Source: Alphaproteobacteria bacterium
GTDB taxonomy: Bacteria > Pseudomonadota > Alphaproteobacteria > Micavibrionales > SZUA-601
DNA length: 14,083 nt
Reading direction: 5' to 3'
NCBI GenBank assembly: GCA_003250865.1
Contig: QKJH01000177.1
Location: forward strand, 1-14,083
Every line of letters begins with the position of its first letter. Within the stretch, counting starts at the first letter, position 1. Below the pieces are notes generated by a model. The model was not told the DNA's origin, did not search any database, and worked only from the letters and a program-made list of their open reading frames with translations. Positions 1 through 5,678 of the stretch are shown here, piece by piece. The position numbers and the translations under genes are program-made.

Positions 1-2
1 GT

Positions 3-77
3 GAAGCTAACATGAGACAAGTTGCAAGAACTTGTGGAGTCATCGGGTGGATCCTTTTACTTATTAATCCTGTATGA
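3..77 (+). CDS. possible 3' end of a truncated gene (unrecognised)
   Basis: Frame 3 is open from the left edge to a TGA at 75-77 and would encode about 24 residues ending in a hydrophobic stretch (VIGWILLLINPV). If real, it is the C-terminus of a gene that begins outside the window and converges on the next gene, overlapping its 3' end by 14 bp. Nothing in so short a piece allows a family call, and an open frame of this length is expected by chance. It is listed only because other gene pairs in this window also converge closely. Confidence 0.2.
   Translation, partial: EANMRQVARTCGVIGWILLLINPV
17..35. repeat. perfect 7-bp inverted repeat
   Basis: ACAAGTT (17-23) and AACTTGT (29-35) form a perfect dyad with a 5-nt loop, 29 bp beyond the stop codon of the minus-strand gene at 64-1404. 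No T-tract follows on either strand, so it is not a classical intrinsic terminator. It could be a 3' stem that stabilises that gene's mRNA, or chance. Confidence 0.3.
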
Positions 78-1404
78 TAGAAGAATTGCCCACAGAATCA
101 GAAATTTTTCTTAACATTTCAACCTTTTTATCAAACAAATCCCAAATAATCGGTAAAGATGGTGCTTGGTTGTATGTATTGAGGTAAATATGCTTCTCCT
201 GAGGCTCAAGATTGGAAAAACGCTCAACTTCTGTAAGATAAATATCAGCAAAGATGGAAGAAAAACGAGATAGCATGCGCGCATTATCGCTGTAAACGCC
301 TTTTTCAGCCTGTGCTGACCACGATTTGACCCTATCAAGCAGGGTTTGACACACCTCTTTGACTAAAGATTCTGTCTTTTCATCGGCTGACTGTCCCAAA
401 GCAACAACAACCGGGGAAAGCGCCTCCAGCACATCCAAGCGATCATGGGCATCCAGTTCTCCAACATGCCAACTTTGTGGAAAGAGACGCAAAGAAAAAT
501 GAGCCAGATTTTCTACAATGGTTTGCAAGCGAAAAAAATACGTATCAGAAAGAGGGGCATGGTACAACTCGTACGCCTGTTGAATAACCGGTCGTGACAC
601 GTACATAAAGCGCGGAGCAAGTCCGATGGCCGTTACACCGCTTTGCTTGAAAATGCCGCTAATATTAAATGCCATCGCCTGTACGCGTCCGAGCAAAGCA
701 CGCAATTCTTTTTCTTCGGTTTCCAAAGACAACGTCAGATGATAGTGGTATGCCAAGGAACCGATGGTTTTAGCCAAAGGCGCCAACACATGGGCCACAA
801 AAAGAGGATCTTCTTCGTGTATAATTTTGGCATTTTCAGGGCTATCTGTAACGATGCTGCTTATTATTTCATTATCGGCCGATTCATCAACTGGCGCATC
901 ATCATTGCGTGAGACAATACGTAAGGTTGATATAAACGAAGTCGCCCCGGATTGCTCGTCTACATCATCCGTTTCGTCTTGGGACGTTTGAACGGGCGGC
1001 TTAGCATTATCAACTATTTTCTCAATGGCAGCATCGACTGTCTGATTGACAGCAGACAAATCAATTTCAGATACAGATGCTGTTTTAGGCGTTTGTACGC
1101 TCTCAACACTCTCAAGCGAGGGAGGCGCGATGGCCTCAGATTCTTCTGCTTCGATAACGTTTCCCCGAGCCACTGATTCCTGTTTTTCATTAAGCTCGGT
1201 CGTATTGGAATCCTCGGCCTGCTCTGACTGAGCAGCTTCGTCACTCTCTCCTGACAATTGTTGAGGCACATCAGCAACCCCATCACCGTCAGGCATAGCC
1301 TCTTTTTTCTTTAGCGGTAACGGAAAATCGGGCGTTTCTTCAGCGTTCCAGATATCCGCCCCGATATCCGTCAATGGTGACAAGTATTTATTTATGGCAT
1401 CCAT
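64..1404 (-). CDS. unrecognised acidic protein with helical C-terminal region (446 aa)
   Basis: I do not recognise the family. Residues about 20-195 are rich in Glu, Asp, Ser, Thr, Pro and Ala with little hydrophobic content, which suggests an extended, probably disordered acidic region. Residues about 197-435 look like a folded, mostly alpha-helical domain with many aromatic residues (for example LAYHYHLTL at 217-225, APRFMYVSRP at 263-272). There is no signal peptide, transmembrane segment or obvious catalytic motif, so it is probably cytoplasmic. The short N-terminal stretch (MDAINKYLSPLTDIGADIW) could be a binding motif ahead of the disordered part. The start is ATG at 1402-1404 with a weak GGGG-type ribosome site. 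It lies 84 bp downstream of dsbG with no terminator between, so read-through from dsbG is possible, but the AT-rich gap could also hold its own promoter. Confidence 0.8.
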   Translation of the reverse strand: MDAINKYLSPLTDIGADIWNAEETPDFPLPLKKKEAMPDGDGVADVPQQLSGESDEAAQSEQAEDSNTTELNEKQESVARGNVIEAEESEAIAPPSLESVESVQTPKTASVSEIDLSAVNQTVDAAIEKIVDNAKPPVQTSQDETDDVDEQSGATSFISTLRIVSRNDDAPVDESADNEIISSIVTDSPENAKIIHEEDPLFVAHVLAPLAKTIGSLAYHYHLTLSLETEEKELRALLGRVQAMAFNISGIFKQSGVTAIGLAPRFMYVSRPVIQQAYELYHAPLSDTYFFRLQTIVENLAHFSLRLFPQSWHVGELDAHDRLDVLEALSPVVVALGQSADEKTESLVKEVCQTLLDRVKSWSAQAEKGVYSDNARMLSRFSSIFADIYLTEVERFSNLEPQEKHIYLNTYNQAPSLPIIWDLFDKKVEMLRKISDSVGNSSIIQD

Positions 1405-1426
1405 CCGCCAACCCCATTAAAATTAT

Positions 1427-1479
1427 AAAATCTCACATACTTTATTTATATAATAACAAATCGTGATAGAAAATCTCAC
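1427..1479 (-). repeat. pair of direct repeats in the dsbG/unknown-gene gap
   Basis: AAAATCTCAC occurs at 1427-1436 and again at 1470-1479 (GTGAGATTTT on the minus strand), 43 bp apart, flanking a very AT-rich segment with a TATAAA-like element on the minus strand. This could be a regulator-binding pair around a promoter of the 446-aa gene. Two 10-bp copies in AT-rich DNA could also be chance. Confidence 0.25.
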
Positions 1480-1488
1480 CTATTTTCA

Positions 1489-2340
1489 CTACTTGCGTGT
1501 TGCCTGATTCACGATTTTTTCAATATCCTGCGTATATCCACGCAACATCAGCACCTTTCCGAATTTATCCTTGTATACCGAAAACGGTGTTGATGACATC
1601 TTCCAATTCTGCATAAGTTTTGTATTTATGTCAATCATTTCCTTGGCATCTGTGTCAGCACGCGTGCTGCTGTACTTATACGTGCCATTGGCAACCTGCA
1701 TCCACGCACCCTGCTTATCGATTTGGGAGAGAATCTGAGCCCCTGCTTCGATACTCATATCGCCCAGAATTCCGACCAGAACCATCCGAACCTGAAGAGC
1801 GCCGCGATCAATATACGGCTCCAGCTCTTTCCAGAATTTTTTACAATACGGGCATCGGGCATCGGCAAATACATAAATTATTGGCGCATTTTTTGCTCCG
1901 AACGGAATATAGGACGAGTGGGAAAGGTCACGCCACAAGCGTGTGCTTGGCTCTTCCTTCATAGCATTGACTGCTTCTTTGAATTCTTGGACATTTTGTT
2001 CGACATAAGACGGCTCGTCCAAATTGACATCGGCCATATCCTTTTCGGTCACAACATTGCCTTCGGAATCAAACAAAAACCCGTTTGTTAGCAACCCGCG
2101 CCCGTCCAGAGTAGTATAAATAACCTGTGTAGCTCCATCTTTGGAGGCCAGCCACATATCCACGCTGTACCGACGGCCAATATAGTCAATTTTGGCATCC
2201 AGTTGATTTTTTAAAACCATCAAGCCCGGTATTTGCTCAGCCTTTGGCGGGTAGGACAGCATTTTACCGCTGGTTTGAGCCCACGCCGGAACAATAGCCA
2301 ACATAATCAGGAAAATCGTATAAACGATGGTTTTTTGCAT
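1489..2340 (-). CDS. dsbG: periplasmic thiol:disulfide interchange protein, DsbG/DsbC family
   Basis: This is a secreted thioredoxin-fold protein that reduces or isomerises protein thiols in the periplasm. Residues 1-21 are a signal peptide ending PAWA before QTSG. An N-terminal dimerisation-type region (about 30-115) is followed by the thioredoxin-like domain. The active site is CPYC at 163-166 in YVFADARCPYCKKFW, with the cis-proline at Thr251-Pro252. The block from LWRDLSHSS to VRMVLVGIL resembles E. coli DsbG, which also has CPYC, more than DsbC, which has CGYC. The length (283 aa) is slightly above the usual 230-250. The ATG has an AAAGG-type ribosome site. A terminator-like hairpin ends just upstream of that site (2364-2395), so expression depends on read-through of it or on a promoter not detected. 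A partner DsbD is not in the window. DsbG is preferred over DsbC from the active-site context, but the exact substrate is unknown. Confidence 0.88.
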   Translation of the reverse strand: MQKTIVYTIFLIMLAIVPAWAQTSGKMLSYPPKAEQIPGLMVLKNQLDAKIDYIGRRYSVDMWLASKDGATQVIYTTLDGRGLLTNGFLFDSEGNVVTEKDMADVNLDEPSYVEQNVQEFKEAVNAMKEEPSTRLWRDLSHSSYIPFGAKNAPIIYVFADARCPYCKKFWKELEPYIDRGALQVRMVLVGILGDMSIEAGAQILSQIDKQGAWMQVANGTYKYSSTRADTDAKEMIDINTKLMQNWKMSSTPFSVYKDKFGKVLMLRGYTQDIEKIVNQATRK

Positions 2341-2363
2341 CCTTTAATCCTTTTTGTCTGTGA

Positions 2364-2395
2364 AAGAAAAAGGGCTTATTAAATCCTATAAGCCC
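2364..2395 (-). terminator. intrinsic terminator after the BAX-inhibitor-like gene, within the dsbG leader
   Basis: Read on the minus strand, GGGCTTAT pairs perfectly with ATAAGCCC (arms 2388-2395 and 2372-2379, 8-nt loop) and is followed by a T-rich tract (TTTTTCTTT). It sits about 39 bp past the stop codon of the BI-1 gene and about 24 bp before the dsbG ATG. Confidence 0.85.
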
Positions 2396-2408
2396 GATTC
2401 TGATATTT

Positions 2409-2437
2409 AGTGTACCCCATTTTTCCGCGTCTGTTAA
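2409..2437 (-). promoter_or_regulatory. candidate sigma-70-type promoter for dsbG
   Basis: On the minus strand TTAACA (2432-2437) is separated by exactly 17 bp from TACACT (2409-2414). The -35 box contains the stop codon of the upstream BI-1 gene. A transcript started here would begin near 2402 and include the hairpin at 2372-2395 before reaching the dsbG ribosome site. The -10 box matches the consensus at four of six positions, so this is only a candidate. Confidence 0.35.
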
Positions 2438-3150
2438 CGTTGATTCATGATATTCAACAGAAACTGGAACAAAAGTACAAAATTATAATACAGATTCATT
2501 GCCCCCAAAATGCCAAGCTTTTGCGCCAACTCGGAATTGCCATAGCGCATATAGGTATATTTGATGTGCTGGGTATCAAAAGCCGTCATGCCCGTAAAGA
2601 CGATTACACCGACCCAGGAAATCACATAATGGGTCATGGCTGACTGCATGAACAGATTGACAAGGCTGGCAATAATAATGCCCCACAACCCCATCATCAG
2701 AAAACCCCGCATGGAAATCAGACTGCGCTTAGTCACATAGCCGTAAAGGCTGGCCGACAGGAACATGACAGAGGTTACGACAAAAACACGCGCCAATGCC
2801 TCCCCCGTATAGGCCAGCATATATATTGAATAGAAAGCCCCCAGAAAAGCCGAAAAACTATAAAATGTCATACGCAAGGACGACAGCGATTTTGTATGAA
2901 TTTTAGAGGGATTAAAACCGGCAAACATAAACCAGAGCAACCCGACAATCATAATGATGGAGCCAACACCACTGGCAAGAAATAGTGCCACGGAAGGAAC
3001 AAGCGATACGCCATAGGCAACCAAAGCGGTAATCATCAATCCGATACCGACATTGTTGTATATGCTGTTCATATAACGACGCAAACCATCATCATAGGTT
3101 TTTGCCGTATTAACGGTCTGTTGTCCGGTATGCATATTATCAAATGACAT
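2434..3150 (-). CDS. BAX inhibitor-1/YccA-family inner-membrane protein
   Basis: This is a polytopic inner-membrane protein with about seven hydrophobic segments over residues 33-235, of the family that includes E. coli YccA and YbhL. Family hallmarks are visible: RVFVVTSVMFLSASLYGYVT (121-140), GMTAFDTQHIKYTY (187-200, usually LTAYDTQ) and the C-terminal GAMNLYYNFVLLFQFLLNI (216-234). The length of 238 aa is typical. YccA modulates the FtsH membrane protease and relatives conduct calcium, but which role applies here is unknown. The ATG at 3148-3150 has a good AGAGGG ribosome site. It is divergent from the aldo/keto reductase across 134 bp, and an intrinsic terminator follows it, so it is probably a single-gene transcript. 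Confidence 0.93.
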   Translation of the reverse strand: MSFDNMHTGQQTVNTAKTYDDGLRRYMNSIYNNVGIGLMITALVAYGVSLVPSVALFLASGVGSIIMIVGLLWFMFAGFNPSKIHTKSLSSLRMTFYSFSAFLGAFYSIYMLAYTGEALARVFVVTSVMFLSASLYGYVTKRSLISMRGFLMMGLWGIIIASLVNLFMQSAMTHYVISWVGVIVFTGMTAFDTQHIKYTYMRYGNSELAQKLGILGAMNLYYNFVLLFQFLLNIMNQR

Positions 3151-3221
3151 TGTATCCCTCTTATTTGTTAAATTAGACTCTTGAAGTTTTTAAGGTGGCA
3201 CTTATTATCACATAAGTCCAC

Positions 3222-3250
3222 TTGGCAAACAAGTATATTCGGACAATAAT
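3222..3250 (+). promoter_or_regulatory. candidate promoter for the aldo/keto reductase
   Basis: TTGGCA (3222-3227), a 17-bp spacer and AATAAT (3245-3250) match the sigma-70 consensus at five of six positions in each box. The expected start near 3257 leaves a leader of about 28 nt with AGAGGA at 3275-3280 before the ATG. Short dyads overlap both boxes: ACTTG/CAAGT at 3220-3234 and GGAC/GTCC at 3241-3257. Confidence 0.6.
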
Positions 3251-3284
3251 TTAGTCCATCCCACGGAAAAATAAAGAGGAAATA

Positions 3285-4352
3285 ATGGAAAAACGTACAC
3301 TGGGGAAAACCGACATTGCCGTCACAAAAATCTGCCTGGGAACTATGACCTGGGGATGTCAGAACACGCAAGACGATGCATTTGAACAGATGGACTACGC
3401 GGTAGAACAAGGCGTCAATTTTTTTGATACGGCCGAACTGTATGCCATTCCACCCGAAGCAGAAACGCAAGGACTAACCGAAACTTATATTGGCAATTGG
3501 TTTGCCCGTTCCGGTAAACGAGCTGATATTGTTCTAGCCAGCAAAATAGCCGGAAGAAATCCCGGATTGTCCTGGATACGCGGCGGCAACCAAAAATTCG
3601 ACAAAGAACAACTTAACGAGGCCTTGAACGGTAGCCTAAAACGTCTGCAAACCGATTATATTGACCTGTACCAGCTACACTGGCCAATCCGCCCTACACC
3701 GAAATTCGGCATCCGCGGCTTTAAGAATGATATAGATGAATTAAATTCTTCCGGTGATTATACCGTATATGAAGAGATGTTTCTTGAGACCATTCAAGCC
3801 CTCAATGATTTCATCAAACAGGGAAAAATCCGCCATTATGGCCTTTCGAACGAAACGCCATGGGGAGCCATGCGCTATCTGGAATTGGCACATGCAAACG
3901 GTTTACCCACCCCGGTAAGCATCCAGAATCCCTATAACCTGCTTGACCGTACCTATGAATACGGGCTGGCTGAAATCTCCATTCGTGAACAATGCGGCCT
4001 TTTGGCCTATTCACCACTGGCTGCCGGCTCTCTCTCTGGTAAGTATTTCAACGGTCAACGCCCGGAAGGCACACGCTGGGCCATAGATTTTCGCTCAAGC
4101 CGATACGATAAACCGAATGCAGAAAACGCCGTAAAAGAATACCATAGCATTGCAAAGCAATTTGGATTAGACCCTTGTCAAATGGCTTTGGCGTTTGTAG
4201 CGTCCCGTCCCTTTATGACCGCGGCCATTATTGGTGCAACCAGCATGAAACAGTTGAAATCCAATATTGCCAGCCACAGCATTACCTTAAATGACGATGT
4301 TTTGGCAGCAATTGAAGCCGTGCACGACGTTGTCCCCAACCCTTGTCCCTAG
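3285..4352 (+). CDS. tas: Tas-like NADP(H)-dependent aldo/keto reductase
   Basis: This is a cytoplasmic (alpha/beta)8-barrel oxidoreductase that reduces aldehydes or ketones with NAD(P)H. The catalytic tetrad is complete: Asp48, Tyr53, Lys87 and His132 (FFDTAELY, ASK, LHWP). Stretches such as PEAETQGLTETYIGNW, SLKRLQTDYIDLYQLHW, IQNPYNLLDR and MALAFVASRPF closely follow E. coli Tas, and the length (355 aa, Tas is 346) also fits. The C-terminal GATSMKQLKSNI is the usual cofactor-binding segment. The physiological substrate of Tas is not settled; E. coli tas complements a tyrosine auxotroph. The ATG has an AGAGGA ribosome site and a good promoter upstream. The gene converges on the FAD monooxygenase with only 3 bp between stop codons and no terminator, so the two transcripts probably overlap. 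Confidence 0.93.
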   Translation: MEKRTLGKTDIAVTKICLGTMTWGCQNTQDDAFEQMDYAVEQGVNFFDTAELYAIPPEAETQGLTETYIGNWFARSGKRADIVLASKIAGRNPGLSWIRGGNQKFDKEQLNEALNGSLKRLQTDYIDLYQLHWPIRPTPKFGIRGFKNDIDELNSSGDYTVYEEMFLETIQALNDFIKQGKIRHYGLSNETPWGAMRYLELAHANGLPTPVSIQNPYNLLDRTYEYGLAEISIREQCGLLAYSPLAAGSLSGKYFNGQRPEGTRWAIDFRSSRYDKPNAENAVKEYHSIAKQFGLDPCQMALAFVASRPFMTAAIIGATSMKQLKSNIASHSITLNDDVLAAIEAVHDVVPNPCP

Positions 4353-4355
4353 ACT

Positions 4356-5579
4356 TTAGCGGTCAAATGGGGATAATCCCATTGCATAGCGCATCAGAGC
4401 ACGTTTTAATGGCGGTACATGCCCCACCGCCATAACGCCCCATTGCCGAAGACGCTTGAATGGCGTGAATTCAATTCTGAACACGCTATTTAGAACATCG
4501 GTACCTACACACATCAATGTATTATCAAGTAAACGTTTGCGCTGATAACAGGACAAAACGGTATCACTCCCTATATCCTGTCCGTTACGCAGTGCTGTTT
4601 CCAGGACATCCAATAAAACACCGATGTCACGCATTCCCAGATTTAATCCTTGGCCGGCAATCGGATGAATGCCATGCGCCGCATCAGCAATTAAAGCTGT
4701 ACGCGTTGCAACATACCCGTACGCGTGATGAAAAGATAAAGGAAACCCCTGTCTTTTTCCAATTAATCGTACGTTACCAAAACGCCTATTCATTTGCTCT
4801 GACAGGGCTCGGTTAAACCGTTCTTCCGAGCAGGACAATAAATCCGTACCAGCCGCTTTTTCCAACGTCCAGACAATGGACGAACGATAAACTCCATTTT
4901 TTTCAGCACACATCGGCACGCTTGCAAATGGCCCATAAGGTAAAAAATGCTCAATGGCCGTATTATCATGCGGTTTTTCATGCTCAATGACACAAGTCAG
5001 TGCCGTTTGCCCGTATGACCAACCAAAAGAGCGGATTTTTTGTACTTTACGCACAAAGGACTGCCTCCCATCGGCACCAACTAACAATGTTGACGCTAGA
5101 AACTCACCGTTTTTTCCAGTAATTTTGACAAGTTCGTTGGTATTTTCTATCACCTCAACACCAAACGGAGCAATATAATCTATATTTTTATGCTTCTTAA
5201 CAGAGTCTTGCAGGATTTCTCGCATAAAAACATTATCAATTATCCACCCAAATCCACTTTTCTTTACTTCTTGGCTATCAAAATAGAGTTTTTTAACCAT
5301 ATTATCATCAATAATCTCGATTTTTTTAATTAAACACCCTCGATTAACCATTTTTTGCCACACACCCACGCGTTCAAACACATGAGACGAACCGTTCGAA
5401 ATGGCCACCGTACGAATATCGTGACTTTTATCGATTTGCATTTTGGGCTCATCCTTATCCAGACAAGCTACATTTAGTCCCAGATTTCCCATGCCCAGAG
5501 CCAGAGTAAGCCCCGAAAACCCGCCGCCAATGATGATGACATCGTATTTTTTGATTTCTAATCCCGCTTTATTGACCAT
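4356..5579 (-). CDS. UbiH/COQ6-family FAD-dependent monooxygenase
   Basis: This is a flavoprotein hydroxylase of the UbiH/UbiF/VisC family, probably one of the aromatic-ring hydroxylases of ubiquinone synthesis. Visible motifs are the N-terminal dinucleotide fold VIIGGGFSGLTLALGMGNLG (14-33), the DG motif LLVGADGRQSFVRK (165-178) and the C-terminal flavin motif IADAAHGIHPIAGQGLNLG (297-315). GYGQTALTC-type and SIVWTL segments are also typical. The length of 407 aa is normal. Alphaproteobacteria use several paralogues (UbiH, UbiF, UbiL, UbiM) with different ring positions, and I cannot tell which this is, so no symbol is given. The ATG at 5577-5579 has a modest AGGT ribosome site. The gene is divergent from ftsK and convergent with the aldo/keto reductase. 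Confidence 0.9.
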   Translation of the reverse strand: MVNKAGLEIKKYDVIIIGGGFSGLTLALGMGNLGLNVACLDKDEPKMQIDKSHDIRTVAISNGSSHVFERVGVWQKMVNRGCLIKKIEIIDDNMVKKLYFDSQEVKKSGFGWIIDNVFMREILQDSVKKHKNIDYIAPFGVEVIENTNELVKITGKNGEFLASTLLVGADGRQSFVRKVQKIRSFGWSYGQTALTCVIEHEKPHDNTAIEHFLPYGPFASVPMCAEKNGVYRSSIVWTLEKAAGTDLLSCSEERFNRALSEQMNRRFGNVRLIGKRQGFPLSFHHAYGYVATRTALIADAAHGIHPIAGQGLNLGMRDIGVLLDVLETALRNGQDIGSDTVLSCYQRKRLLDNTLMCVGTDVLNSVFRIEFTPFKRLRQWGVMAVGHVPPLKRALMRYAMGLSPFDR

Positions 5580-5642
5580 TTTGACCTGTTTTTTAAAATA
5601 TTCTTAATGAGAAATCTGCATTATGCTATTAGACACCCCATA

Positions 5643-5648
5643 TATAAT
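5643..5648 (+). promoter_or_regulatory. consensus -10 box upstream of ftsK
   Basis: A perfect TATAAT lies 31 bp before the ATG at 5679, giving an expected transcript start near 5655. No good -35 box is found 16-18 bp upstream, so the promoter is uncertain. It supports the downstream ftsK start, because the alternative ATG at 5607 would lie ahead of the transcript. Confidence 0.35.
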
Positions 5649-5678
5649 ACAACTCTAACCGAAGTACAGTTTTCAACG

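Noticed and set aside
643..1286. Several open frames opposite or out of frame with the 446-aa gene
   Set aside because: They overlap each other and the main frame, lack ribosome sites and have implausible composition.
1723..2091. Plus-strand open frame of 122 codons opposite dsbG
   Set aside because: It is antisense to a clear DsbG-like gene, has no ribosome site or recognisable protein features, and follows from the codon pattern of the real gene.
4671..4690. ADAAH in place of the usual GDAAH in the UbiH-family flavin motif
   Set aside because: As far as I recall, ADAAHGIHPIAGQGLNLG is common in alphaproteobacterial members, so I do not treat it as a lost active site.
5607..5678. 24-codon N-terminal extension of FtsK starting at ATG 5607
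   Set aside because: The extension has no FtsK-like features, overlaps the divergent promoter region and lies upstream of the likely transcript start; MAKKRGRQVKR at 5679 is a more typical FtsK head.
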